From positions 1-64,000 of the forward strand of contig JAIETP010000014.1 of the NCBI GenBank assembly GCA_019744975.1: DNA of 64,000 nt, written 5' to 3'. The notes under the pieces were generated by a model, which was not told the origin of the DNA, searched no databases, and saw only the letters and a program-made list of their open reading frames with translations. The first letter of the stretch is position 1. Each line of letters opens with the position of its first letter. The DNA comes from Burkholderiales bacterium. Its GTDB lineage: Bacteria > Pseudomonadota > Gammaproteobacteria > Burkholderiales > SG8-41. The position numbers and the translations under genes were made by a program. Positions 50,839-60,559 of the stretch are shown here, one piece after another.

Positions 50839-51368
50839 GCGCCATGAAATGGCTGACTGTCATTGTTCTGGGCACGGTGGCGATGTCTGCCCGTGCAGCA
50901 GATTCCGCAGCGGGAAGAATATTTTTTACCCCGGAGCAGCGCACTCAGCTCGACCTGCTGCGCAAACAGAAAGCGATCGCCTCGCAGGTACGCGACGAAC
51001 CGGTGCCGGAAACCGTCACCTTCAACGGCATCGTCCGCCGCAACGATGGCAAAACCACGGTTTGGCTCAATAACGAAGCGCTGTCGGAATCAGATCTGCG
51101 GAACAAACAATCCATCGTTGGCCGGATCGGGAAGGACGGACGGGTTACGCTGAGTGCGCAGCAGTCGGCGGTGGAACTCAAGGTCGGACAAAGTGCGACC
51201 CTGTTCTCGGGCAAGGTCGATGAGTCGTTTACCCAGCGTCCTGCCGCCGACAAAAAGAAACCGCAAGCCGACAGCAAATCGCCTTCCGAGCCCGGCATAA
51301 AGCCAGAAGCGCGCAGTGCCACCGATGCCCCGCAACTGGAAGGCGCACAAAAACCGCCGCCCAGATAA
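50835..51368 (+). CDS. MshK/PilP-like exported protein
   Basis: Signal peptide 'MKWLTVIVLGTVAMSARAAD'; 'FNGIVRRNDGKTTVWLNNEAL'. Confidence 0.6.
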   Translation: MSAMKWLTVIVLGTVAMSARAADSAAGRIFFTPEQRTQLDLLRKQKAIASQVRDEPVPETVTFNGIVRRNDGKTTVWLNNEALSESDLRNKQSIVGRIGKDGRVTLSAQQSAVELKVGQSATLFSGKVDESFTQRPAADKKKPQADSKSPSEPGIKPEARSATDAPQLEGAQKPPPR

Positions 51369-51378
51369 ATGCCCAATC

Positions 51379-52410
51379 ATGCGGAAATACGGTAAGTATT
51401 TGATTTTAAACAATTATTTTGAGCGTCAGCGAGGCCAGGCCCTGCTGGTGCTGCTGATATTGCTGGTCCTGGGCGGAGGCGCGGCATTCTACTTTTTCCT
51501 GAGTCCGAACAGTGCCGCCATTGAAAAAGACAAAATTACTGCTGCGGCACTGGCCCAGGCCAAGGCTGCGCTGATCGGGTACGCCGCGGGAGTTACTCTG
51601 TCCGGTGCCAGTCGCCTTGGGGATCTTCCCTGTCCGGACACCGATGACAGCGGACAGTCGGGCACCTCCTGCGGTAACGCTGCGGGCACCACAGGGCAGA
51701 CCTCGCGCATTGGCCGCTTGCCGTGGAGATCTCTCGGATTGCCTGATTTGCGGGATGGTGATGGCGAAAGGTTGTGGTATGCCGTATCCAGGAATTTCAA
51801 AAACAACTTTCGTTCCACATGCGCATCACCTGGCGACGCCGGCTGCCTCAACAGCGACACCCGCGGCACGATCACGGTGCGGAACAATACGGGCATCACG
51901 CTCCATGACGGTTCAAATCCGGACGCCCACACGCCCAGCGGCGTAATCGCAGTGATATTCGCTCCCGGCGGTGTTCTGCAAAGGCAGGGCGCGGTAACGG
52001 CACAGGATCGCAGTTGTAACGGTGGCAGTTGTTCTGCAGCCGGTGTTTGCACCAGCGCCCCCCTGACCGATACAGCGAAATGCAATCCAGCCAACTATCT
52101 CGACGTGGTCGGCCCCCCTGCACTCACGGTGACGGACGCAACCGCCTGTAACGGGACGGCGGGCGACTACGATTGCCTGGCGGTCAGCCCTCCCACCGCC
52201 AGCACCGTCGACAACAAACGTTTTGTCGTGGTCGTCGCCGGCAAAAGACTGTCAACCGTCGCGGGCGGGCAACCCCGCACCGCCGGAAACAAGGACAATC
52301 CCGCCAATTACCTCGAGGACGAGAACGGCAATAATACGGGGACATCCAATATCTACGGCCAGCAACTGCCAACCACGACGTTTAACGATACCCTGTTATT
52401 CCTGCAATGA
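51379..52410 (+). CDS. Prepilin-like minor pilin lacking Glu5
   Basis: 'ERQRGQALLVLLILLVLGGGAAFYFF'; 'KAALIGYAAG...LPCPDTD'; start at MRKYGKYLILNN. Confidence 0.65.
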   Translation: MRKYGKYLILNNYFERQRGQALLVLLILLVLGGGAAFYFFLSPNSAAIEKDKITAAALAQAKAALIGYAAGVTLSGASRLGDLPCPDTDDSGQSGTSCGNAAGTTGQTSRIGRLPWRSLGLPDLRDGDGERLWYAVSRNFKNNFRSTCASPGDAGCLNSDTRGTITVRNNTGITLHDGSNPDAHTPSGVIAVIFAPGGVLQRQGAVTAQDRSCNGGSCSAAGVCTSAPLTDTAKCNPANYLDVVGPPALTVTDATACNGTAGDYDCLAVSPPTASTVDNKRFVVVVAGKRLSTVAGGQPRTAGNKDNPANYLEDENGNNTGTSNIYGQQLPTTTFNDTLLFLQ

Positions 52411-53165
52411 CGCGACCCAACAACATGAATGCCCGCCTGAACCCCAAAAAGCGCCCGGCAGACCTGCGTGGTTTCTCGCTGATTGAAGTTGCCGTAGTAC
52501 TTTTCATCATGGTGTTGCTGCTCGGCAGCATCCTGGTGCCGCTCGCGACGCAAGTCGATCAGCGCCAGATCAGCGATACCCGCAAAACCCTGGATGAAAT
52601 TCATGACGTGCTGATCGGTTATGCGGTCACCAATGGAAACCTGCCTTGCCCCGCAATATCGGCAACCAACGGACTGGAAGCCCGTACCGCCGGGGCCTGC
52701 ACCAGCGGAACACGCGCCGGTTATCTTCCCTGGCAGACTCTGGGTGTTACCAAATCGGATGCATGGAACCACCTCTACCGCTACAGCGTCACACCCGCTT
52801 ATGCCAGCAGCACAGCACTGTTCACCCTGAGCACAAATCCCGACATCACTATCCAGACCAGAAACTCCGCCGGCGCGCTGGTCGGCCTCACCAACGCCAA
52901 CAGTGTGCCCGCTGTGATCATTTCCCATGGGAAAAACGGCTATGGATCCGTCGACGTCAATGGAACCGCGCAGGCATTTCCCGTCGGATGGCCGGCAAAC
53001 AATACTGACGAAAACACCAACACCACCGGCACTATCACTTTTGTCAGCCGCGACGCGCAGGGAACAAACGCCGGCGGGGCAGGCGGCGAATTCGATGACA
53101 TTGTGGTCTGGGTGTCGCGTTACACACTGGTCAACCGCATGGTATCCGCCGGCCGACTGCCCTAG
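52407..53165 (+). CDS. Type IV prepilin-like minor pilin
   Basis: 'RGFSLIEVAVVLFIMVLLLGSILVPL'; 'DVLIGYAVTNGNLPCPAISATNG'. Confidence 0.85.
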   Translation: MTRPNNMNARLNPKKRPADLRGFSLIEVAVVLFIMVLLLGSILVPLATQVDQRQISDTRKTLDEIHDVLIGYAVTNGNLPCPAISATNGLEARTAGACTSGTRAGYLPWQTLGVTKSDAWNHLYRYSVTPAYASSTALFTLSTNPDITIQTRNSAGALVGLTNANSVPAVIISHGKNGYGSVDVNGTAQAFPVGWPANNTDENTNTTGTITFVSRDAQGTNAGGAGGEFDDIVVWVSRYTLVNRMVSAGRLP

Positions 53166-53180
53166 GGGCCGTTAAAAAAC

Positions 53181-54914
53181 CTAACGCAAGCGCGCCAGTT
53201 CGAAACACACGCTGCCCTTGCGGTTTTCCGCCAGGGCCAGCGTATAACCGGACTGTTCGGCAAACTTCGCGGCCTGGAACAGGCCCACGCCAAGACCGCT
53301 TTCCGAAGCAACCGGCGCCTCGAGTATTTGATCAAGGATGGCCGGCGGCACCGGCATCCCGGTATCGCAGACGCGCAGCCGCGGTCCGGCCCCCAGCGTC
53401 ACCGTGACCTGCAAGCCGGCATCCGCCGCCACCTTGTAGAACGCGTTTTCGATCAGCGTGGCTGCCGCGCTGTCGAACAATTCCGTCGGCAAGCGCATGT
53501 CCGCCAGCCCTCCGGTTTCACGAAAAGTGATCGCCCGTCCGCTGTAACGCTGCTGCAGTCCCTGCCACCAGACTGCCGCATCCATTTCATTGGCCGCAGC
53601 GGCCACCGGCGACTTCAGTTTGTCGAGTGTGGTCCCCAGCCGCTGCGCAATCTGCGGCAGCTGGCGCTGCACCAGCGCGCGGAACGCCACATCATCATCC
53701 ACGCCGCGCATCTCCGCCGCCGCGCAGATCGAACGCAGCGACTGCAGCAGGTTTTTCACGTCATGGGTCAGCCGCGCACCCGTCTCATAAATGGCCTGGG
53801 TGTACGCCGACTGCTGGCGCAACTGCTCCTGGCGCAGGGCCTCGTAAAAATGGCCCACCATCTGCATCAGCAGCTTCAGGTGCAACAGCACCGCCGGTGA
53901 AAACGCCCGCGGTGCATACACGGTCAACTGGAGGGTGTCGGTTTCGAACTGCTCGGCGTGTGCACCCCTGGTCCCGACCGTGCCGTAAGACCATGCCGTG
54001 CTCCAGCCAAAACCGCTGACCCAGGGCAGTTCCAGCATGTATTCGAGCGCTTCGCGCAAAAACTGTTCGGGGCGGGTTTCAGTTCTCGCCAGTTCCGCCA
54101 GGTGCCGCATGCGCTGTTCGAACGGTAACCCCAGGCCGAGCAGGTAACTCGACAGCAGCGTGCCGAGGCCGCCGAAGCCCGCGTGCGGATTCCACAGCCA
54201 CGACAGCCCGAAGAGCAGGGAGGCAATGACCATCAGCACCTGCGCCAGGCCGAGCAGGTACTGACCGTGCGACACCTCCTGGATCACGAAACTGCCGAGC
54301 ACCAGCGCCACGACCAGCAGAAACAGCACCACGCTGTAGAACAGGTCGACCACCACCGGATTGCCCCGCCGGCGCTCGTCCTTGGGAATCGCCAGGATCA
54401 TCAGCGGCAGCAGCGGCATGCCGTAACGCACGAACCCGCCAACCCCCGACATCACGACGTACGAGGTAAACAACTGCGGCACCACCCACATCAGCAGCAT
54501 GGTCACCAGATAAACCGCCGCCAATATGGCCACAAAACGGTCGCCGCGGCCCACCGTTCCCGGCACACCGCCGCCGATCAGGCCGAACAGCACCGCCATC
54601 CAGGTCGCGATCAGCCACCAGTTACCGGCAACGGCAAAAAAGACGCCGACACCCAGCACCAGCAAGCCCCGGAGCATCGGGATCTGCCGCTCACCGCGCC
54701 ATACCGGCTGCCAGATCAGGAACAGGCCGAAATGCGCCAGCAACAAGCCGCGCGCCCACCACTCAAACACGTCCCAGGCGATCGCGCCATGCAGCGTCAG
54801 CAACATGGCCGCCAGCAGCAGGTTCAAATGCCGGGTCGGCGCCGTCGGTGCCGCCTGGCCGGCGGAAGACTGCGCGGGTGGCTGTGCGGCCGGGTGCAGC
54901 AATTCTTCAGGCAT
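53181..54914 (-). CDS. Multi-TM sensor histidine kinase
   Basis: About seven or eight TM segments; H-box-like 'TGARLTHDVKNLLQSLRSI'; 'LIENAFYKVA'; 'RVCDTGMPVPPAI'; 'SGLGVGLFQAAKFAEQSG'. Confidence 0.85.
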   Translation of the reverse strand: MPEELLHPAAQPPAQSSAGQAAPTAPTRHLNLLLAAMLLTLHGAIAWDVFEWWARGLLLAHFGLFLIWQPVWRGERQIPMLRGLLVLGVGVFFAVAGNWWLIATWMAVLFGLIGGGVPGTVGRGDRFVAILAAVYLVTMLLMWVVPQLFTSYVVMSGVGGFVRYGMPLLPLMILAIPKDERRRGNPVVVDLFYSVVLFLLVVALVLGSFVIQEVSHGQYLLGLAQVLMVIASLLFGLSWLWNPHAGFGGLGTLLSSYLLGLGLPFEQRMRHLAELARTETRPEQFLREALEYMLELPWVSGFGWSTAWSYGTVGTRGAHAEQFETDTLQLTVYAPRAFSPAVLLHLKLLMQMVGHFYEALRQEQLRQQSAYTQAIYETGARLTHDVKNLLQSLRSICAAAEMRGVDDDVAFRALVQRQLPQIAQRLGTTLDKLKSPVAAAANEMDAAVWWQGLQQRYSGRAITFRETGGLADMRLPTELFDSAAATLIENAFYKVAADAGLQVTVTLGAGPRLRVCDTGMPVPPAILDQILEAPVASESGLGVGLFQAAKFAEQSGYTLALAENRKGSVCFELARLR

Positions 54915-54967
54915 CGTGTTTGGCTATACTCTGTTAGGCCCTGATCAAAAGAATGATCCACAAAAAG

Positions 54968-55731
54968 TGCACATCAACACCATCTGCCGTTACACCGCGC
55001 TTGAAGCCATCCGCACCCGCGTCCCGGCAACCGCCTTGCTGACGCTGGTGGTGCTGCTAGTCGCCAGCCTGTTCATCCGCGAACTCGCGGTCACCGAAAC
55101 CACGCGTTTCCAGATCGGCTTTTATGCCACGGCCGCGCGCCTGTGTGCAGTGTTCATCGCCAGCCTCTATGTCCTGTCCAGCATCAGCCGCGAATTCAGC
55201 GACAAGGGCCTCGAAGTGCTGCTCGCGCTCGACGTGCCCCGCTCGCATTATATCTGCGGGAAGCTCGCCGGATTCATGCTGACTGCATGCGCCATCGCCG
55301 TCGTGCTCTCGCTGCCCTTGTGGATGCTGGCGCCGGCCGCCGCGGTGGCGATGTGGACGGCCTCGCTGGCGATTGAACTGGCGCTGGTGATCGCACTGTC
55401 GCTGTTCTGCATCGTCACGTTCACCCAGCTGCTGCCGGCAGCCGGCTTTGTCGCCGCCTTCTACCTGCTCGCACGCAGCGTGACAGCGATGCGCCTGATG
55501 GGCGGCAACCCGGTTGCCGGTCAGGATACCCTGTCGCACCAGGTCAGCCGCGGGCTGGTGGAGGGCCTCGGTTACCTGATGCCGGCACTGGACCGCTGGA
55601 CAGACACCGCCTGGCTGGTCAATGCCGCGCCCGAAGCCTCCGTGTTGCTGGGCATCGGCATACAAGGCGCCGTCTATATTGCACTGCTGGCAGCTGCCAC
55701 CCTGTTCGATTTTTACCGGCGGAGCCTGTAG
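54968..55731 (+). CDS. ABC-2 type transporter permease component
   Basis: 'YTALEAIRTRVPATALLTLVVLLVASLFIRELAV', 'SSISREFSDKGLEVLLALDVPRSHYICGKLAGF'. Start (probably GTG) is approximate; the longer ORF reads through the HK gene antisense. Confidence 0.78.
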
Positions 55732-56475
55732 TTGAAACTGGCCGGGCTTACCGATGAGCGGACTCTGCGCGCCGTGCCGCCTGCTGTCGCCGCGTTTTTC
55801 GTCATCATGTTCGCCCTGCAGTTGTTCCTGCACAGCCTGCAGCCGGCACCGCTTGCCCGCGCTTCAGCGCTGCCGCCGGCACCGGAGATTGCAGGATTAC
55901 GTGCCGCAAGTTTTGGTGAACCCGTCGCCACGGCGCAAATGCTGCTGCTCTACCTGCAGGCCTTCGACAACCAGCCCGGCATCAGCATCCCCTTCCGCGA
56001 CCTGGATTACGACCGTGTCACCGCCTGGCTGGACGCCGCATTGCGCCTTGATCCACACAGCGGGTATGCGCTGATGATGGCGTCCCAGCTGTATGCCCAG
56101 GTGCCCGACGCCGGCAAACAGCGCGCAATGTGCGAATTCGTCCATGCGCGATTCATTGAGGCGCCGGACGCGCGCTGGCGCTGGCTCGCCCACTGCGCGA
56201 TCATGGCCAAACACCGGCTGAAGGATCCGGCGCTGGCACTGCTTTATGCCGCTGACATCACCCGCCGCACCGGCCGCGCCTCCGGCTGGGCACGCCAGAT
56301 GCAGATTTTCATCCTCGAAGACATGGGAGAAACAGCCAGTGCCAAAGTGCTGCTAGGCGGCCTGCTGGCGACCGGCGAAGTCACTGATCCGAGCGAGCTC
56401 AATTTTCTGACCGAAAGGCTGCAAACACTCGAAAATGGCGAAAATCCGTCAGCAGCGTCGAAATCACGACAGTGA
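55732..56475 (+). CDS. Membrane-anchored TPR-like hypothetical protein
   Basis: TTG start directly at the previous stop; N-terminal TM 'AAFFVIMFALQLFLHSL'; alpha-helical repeats. Confidence 0.6.
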   Translation: MKLAGLTDERTLRAVPPAVAAFFVIMFALQLFLHSLQPAPLARASALPPAPEIAGLRAASFGEPVATAQMLLLYLQAFDNQPGISIPFRDLDYDRVTAWLDAALRLDPHSGYALMMASQLYAQVPDAGKQRAMCEFVHARFIEAPDARWRWLAHCAIMAKHRLKDPALALLYAADITRRTGRASGWARQMQIFILEDMGETASAKVLLGGLLATGEVTDPSELNFLTERLQTLENGENPSAASKSRQ

Positions 56476-56640
56476 TGCCGGATTCCTGGCACGCCTTGTC
56501 GCGGGCACTGATGGCTGGGAATGCCTGTCACCAGGCAGAATCAAAAATAATTCAATAAAAACAATATGTTATGTTACTATTTGCCATCCACCCGGCGCTT
56601 GGCAGAGTACGGCAAAGCAACCGGCGCTTGATGACTTCGA

Positions 56641-56656
56641 TGGTACGGAGTTTGCA
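56641..56656 (+). promoter_or_regulatory. Candidate sigma-54 -24/-12 promoter upstream of the pilin gene
   Basis: TGGTACGGAGTTTGCA against TGGCACGRNNNTTGCW: one mismatch, correct GG-N10-GC spacing, 48 bp before the ATG. Confidence 0.75.
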
Positions 56657-56704
56657 TATTCAGAGGTATCTAATTTTCCGCCCATGGGGCGGCGAGGGGA
56701 AAAA

Positions 56705-57385
56705 ATGAAACGTCAACAAGGGTTTACGCTAATCGAGATCGCCATCGTGCTGGTCATTATCGGCCTGCTGCTGGGCGGTGTGCTCAAAGGCCAGGAACTG
56801 ATCACCAGCGCCCGCGTGCGCAACATGATCACCACGCAGGACGGCATCAAGGCTGCCTACTTCGGCTTTCTGGACCGCTACCGCGCACTGCCGGGCGATT
56901 ACAATCAAGCCATTGCCAATATCCCCGGTTGCGGTACATGCACCAACGGCAATAACAACGGTCAAGTCCGATTTATCGCCGCCGGCGATACAGTCGACGA
57001 ACCCAATAACGTATGGGAACACCTCTCCAAGGCTGGGTTCATTACCGGAACCTATGTTTACGGCGCCGGCGCATCAGGAGCCGCACCCGCTGGATCGACA
57101 CCAGCCAATCCCTACGGCGTACCGATCCAGCTGGCTTTTGATGCCGTCTATCAAGACGCCGCGCCCACTCTCCGGCATAACCTGAAAACCGGCGCCAACG
57201 TTCCTTCGGACATCGCGGCAGAAGTGGATCGAAAAATTGATGACGGCCTGGCCACCGGCGGGCAAATGCGCTACTCCAGCTTTGGCGGCGCTTCGGCAGG
57301 CAGCGGCACTTGTTATATAGCAGTAGGGGGGGCTTGGCAGTCAGCCACCCCCAACTCCAACTGCGGCGCCGCTACGCTGTTCTGA
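56705..57385 (+). CDS. Type IV pilin (possible major pilin of the MSH-type locus)
   Basis: 'MKRQQGFTLIEIAIVLVIIGLLLGGVLKGQELITSARVRNM'; C-terminal Cys pair region. Confidence 0.88.
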   Translation: MKRQQGFTLIEIAIVLVIIGLLLGGVLKGQELITSARVRNMITTQDGIKAAYFGFLDRYRALPGDYNQAIANIPGCGTCTNGNNNGQVRFIAAGDTVDEPNNVWEHLSKAGFITGTYVYGAGASGAAPAGSTPANPYGVPIQLAFDAVYQDAAPTLRHNLKTGANVPSDIAAEVDRKIDDGLATGGQMRYSSFGGASAGSGTCYIAVGGAWQSATPNSNCGAATLF

Positions 57386-57398
57386 TACTGCAAGCCTG

Positions 57399-57428
57399 AA
57401 AAAAAGCCCGCTGAAGCGGGCTTTTTTT
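57399..57428. terminator. Bidirectional rho-independent terminator
   Basis: aaaaaaagcccgc-tgaa-gcgggcttttttt. Confidence 0.95.
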
Positions 57429-57466
57429 ATTGCTTCCTGTTGCTTACTTTTCGTCGTGCCGCCGGA

Positions 57467-59428
57467 TTAACCCTGCAGAAGTTTCATTTCCGCCGCCGCC
57501 ACCGCGGTCTCCGGCCCCAGCAGCACCACCACATCACCTTCCTCTATACGCATCTCCGGCGCCGGTGTCGTGGTGCGTACGTGGCGACGCCGCACCGCAG
57601 TAACTTCAACCCCGTCCAGCCCCAGTTCCAGCAGTTGCCGGCCGATGGCTTTGGCGCCGGTGGTGACCAGCACCGAATGCAGGCGCTGCTGCAGCGCCTG
57701 ATCTTCAATGTCGCTTTCATCGGTGATACCGCGGAAAAAACCGCGGAACAGATGATAACGGTGCTCCCGGGTCTCGCGGATGCGGCGCAATACCCGGTTC
57801 AGCGGCACCCCCGTCAGCATCATGGTGCTGGAGGCCAGCATCAGGCTCGCCTCCATCAGGTCTGCCACCACTTCAGTTGCCCCGGCGTTTTTCAGTTTTT
57901 CGACATCGCTGTCATCCAGCGTGCGCACCACCACCGGCAGTCCGGGCCTGGCCTCCTGCACCAACGCGATGATGCGCAGCGCCGACGCGGTATCGGTGTA
58001 AGTCACGATGACCACGCGCGCCCGCATCAGACCGGCAGCCAGCAGCACTTCGCGGCGCGCCGCATTGCCGTACACCACCCGCTCCCCCGCCGCGGTCGCC
58101 TCGCGGATGCGCTGCGGATCGTTGTCCAGCGCAATGGAGGGGACGCCTTCCTGGTCGAGTAGCCGCACCAGATTCTGGCCGCTGCGCCCATACCCGCAGA
58201 CCAGCACATGGGCGTCCGCCGCCATCGACTGCACGGCAATGTTGTGCAGCTGCATCGCCCGGCTGGTCCATTCCGTTGCACTCCAGCGGCGCACGATGGC
58301 TTCGCTGCGTTCAATGACGAAGGGGGCGATCAGCATCGACAGCACCATCACCGCCAGCACCGGCTGCAACACCTCTGGCGCCAGCAACCTGCTGCCGGCG
58401 GCATGGGCAAGAATCACGAAACCGAACTCACCGCAGGCACCAAGCGCGAGCCCGGCACGCAAGGCGACGCCGCTGGGCGCGCCAAACAGGCGGCTCAGGC
58501 AGAAAATCAGCGCGGTTTTCACCAGTACCAGCGACACCAGCAGCACGCTGACCCAGGCGTTGTCGATGACCACCCGCACATTGAGCAGCATGCCGATGGA
58601 AACAAAAAACAACCCGAGCAGTACGTCGCGGAAAGGTTTGATGTCCTCCTCGACCTGATAACGGTACTCGGTCTCGGAAATCAGTACGCCTGCGACAAAC
58701 GCCCCGAGCGCCAGCGACAGACCCGCCAGCTCGGTCATGTACGCGACGCCCAGCGTCACCAGCAGCACATTAAGCACGAACAATTCGGATGATTTCTGCC
58801 GCGCCACCACGTGAAACCAGGCACGCATCAGGCGCTGTCCCACGAACAGCAGCACGGTCAGCAAGACCACGGCCTTGACCAGTGCAAAACCGAGTGTGGG
58901 CAGCAGATTCTCCGGCGGCGCGCTCAATGCCGGGATCAGGATCAGCAAGGGCACCACTGCGATGTCCTGGAACAGCAGGACACCGATGATCTGCTGGCCG
59001 TGCGGCGAGTTGAGTTCGAAACGTTCAGCCAGCAGCTTGGCGAGGATGGCGGTGGACGACATCGCCAGCGCGCCGCCGAGCACGATGCCGCCCTGCCAGC
59101 TGAGGCCCAGGCCGGTGGCGATACCGAGTACCAGCAGCAGGGTAATCATCACCTGGGCTCCGCCCAGTCCAAACACGATGCGGCGCATCGTCACCAGGCG
59201 CGACAGGCTGAATTCGAGGCCGATGCTGAACATCAGGAACACCACGCCGATCTCGGCGAGGTCACGCACCTCATCCGTCGTGGTAATCCAGCCCAGCGCA
59301 TGCGGGCCGATCATCACGCCGACAATCAGGTAGCCGAGCAGCGGCGGCAGCTTGAGCGAGCGGAAGACCACCACCACCAGCACGGCGGCAGCCAGCAGCA
59401 CAAGGACGGGTTGCAGGGCAGTTTGCAT
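57467..59428 (-). CDS. CPA2-family cation:proton antiporter (KefB-like) with RCK domains
   Basis: 'LPPLLGYLIVGVMIGPHALG', 'LCGYGRSGQNLVRLLDQEGVPSIALDND'-type TrkA-N, TrkA-C tail. Confidence 0.93.
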   Translation of the reverse strand: MQTALQPVLVLLAAAVLVVVVFRSLKLPPLLGYLIVGVMIGPHALGWITTTDEVRDLAEIGVVFLMFSIGLEFSLSRLVTMRRIVFGLGGAQVMITLLLVLGIATGLGLSWQGGIVLGGALAMSSTAILAKLLAERFELNSPHGQQIIGVLLFQDIAVVPLLILIPALSAPPENLLPTLGFALVKAVVLLTVLLFVGQRLMRAWFHVVARQKSSELFVLNVLLVTLGVAYMTELAGLSLALGAFVAGVLISETEYRYQVEEDIKPFRDVLLGLFFVSIGMLLNVRVVIDNAWVSVLLVSLVLVKTALIFCLSRLFGAPSGVALRAGLALGACGEFGFVILAHAAGSRLLAPEVLQPVLAVMVLSMLIAPFVIERSEAIVRRWSATEWTSRAMQLHNIAVQSMAADAHVLVCGYGRSGQNLVRLLDQEGVPSIALDNDPQRIREATAAGERVVYGNAARREVLLAAGLMRARVVIVTYTDTASALRIIALVQEARPGLPVVVRTLDDSDVEKLKNAGATEVVADLMEASLMLASSTMMLTGVPLNRVLRRIRETREHRYHLFRGFFRGITDESDIEDQALQQRLHSVLVTTGAKAIGRQLLELGLDGVEVTAVRRRHVRTTTPAPEMRIEEGDVVVLLGPETAVAAAEMKLLQG

Positions 59429-59531
59429 GCGTTCGGGGGGTTGTGGGCGTTCTGAATATTGCCTTTTCTTCAATGAATTGCAAGCAACATCACCCCGGGT
59501 CCGGTGTCATCCCTTTGTTATAATTTCAGCG

Positions 59532-60536
59532 ATGAAGACTCCCTCCGATGCCACCGCAGTCAGCCCTGTAGTCAGCCCGGCGATTGCGGCTGCCCGGGAA
59601 GTCCTCGCGATCGAGGCGCGGGCCATTACCGACCTCATCCCGCGGGTCGATGCCGGATTCGAACAGGCGATCCAGATCATCCTGCTGTGCCGGGGACGCG
59701 TCGTCGTCAGCGGTATCGGCAAATCCGGCCACATCGCGCGCAAAATCGCCTCGACCCTGGCCAGCACCGGAACCCCTGCGTTTTTTGTGCACCCTGCCGA
59801 AGCCAGCCACGGCGACCTCGGCATGGTCACCCGCGATGACGTGTTCCTGGCGCTGTCCAATTCCGGCGAAAGCGCCGAACTGCTGACCCTGATCCCGGTG
59901 CTCAAGCGCCAGGGCGCAAAACTGCTGGCGCTGACCGGCAATGCCGCGTCCACGCTGGGCCGCGAAGCCGATGTACATCTCTACGCCGGCGCCGCGCAGG
60001 AGGCCTGCCCGCTCAATCTGGCGCCCACCGCCAGCACCACGGCCGCGCTGGCACTGGGTGACGCGATTGCAGTGGCGCTGATGCGTGCACGCGGTTTTAC
60101 GCAAGACGAATTCGCACTCTCCCATCCCGGCGGGGCGCTTGGCCGCAGGCTGCTGACACTGGTCCGCGATGTGATGCGCTCCGGCCCCGATGCGCCGCGC
60201 GTGTCCGCCAAGGCCACACTGACCGATGCCCTGCTTGAAATGTCACGCGGCCGGATGGGTATGACCGCCGTAGTTGATGAAACCCAAATCGTCGAAGGCA
60301 TTTTTACCGACGGTGACCTGCGCCGGGCGATTGAAAAAGGCCAGGATCTCCGGAAGACGGCGATCACCGACATCATGTCGCCGAATCCGCGCACCATCGG
60401 CCCGGACCGACTGGCCGCGGAAGCCGTCGAGATCATGGAACGCGGCAAAGTCACCCAGCTGCTGGTGGTCGACGACGGCAAACGGCTGCTGGGCGCATTG
60501 AACATCCATGACCTGTTCCGCGGCAAAGTAGTCTGA
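59532..60536 (+). CDS. kdsD: Arabinose-5-phosphate isomerase (KdsD/KpsF)
   Basis: SIS domain 'VVVSGIGKSGHIARKIASTLASTGTPAFFVHPAEASHGDLGMVTRDDVFLALSNSGES' plus CBS pair. Confidence 0.95.
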   Translation: MKTPSDATAVSPVVSPAIAAAREVLAIEARAITDLIPRVDAGFEQAIQIILLCRGRVVVSGIGKSGHIARKIASTLASTGTPAFFVHPAEASHGDLGMVTRDDVFLALSNSGESAELLTLIPVLKRQGAKLLALTGNAASTLGREADVHLYAGAAQEACPLNLAPTASTTAALALGDAIAVALMRARGFTQDEFALSHPGGALGRRLLTLVRDVMRSGPDAPRVSAKATLTDALLEMSRGRMGMTAVVDETQIVEGIFTDGDLRRAIEKGQDLRKTAITDIMSPNPRTIGPDRLAAEAVEIMERGKVTQLLVVDDGKRLLGALNIHDLFRGKVV

Positions 60537-60559
60537 CTGCCAGGTCACGAAAAACGCCC

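Noticed and set aside
56495-56512. 'tggcacgccttgtcgc' as a second sigma-54 promoter before the pilin
   Set aside because: Good -24 half but the -12 GC is misplaced; lies near the upstream gene's end.
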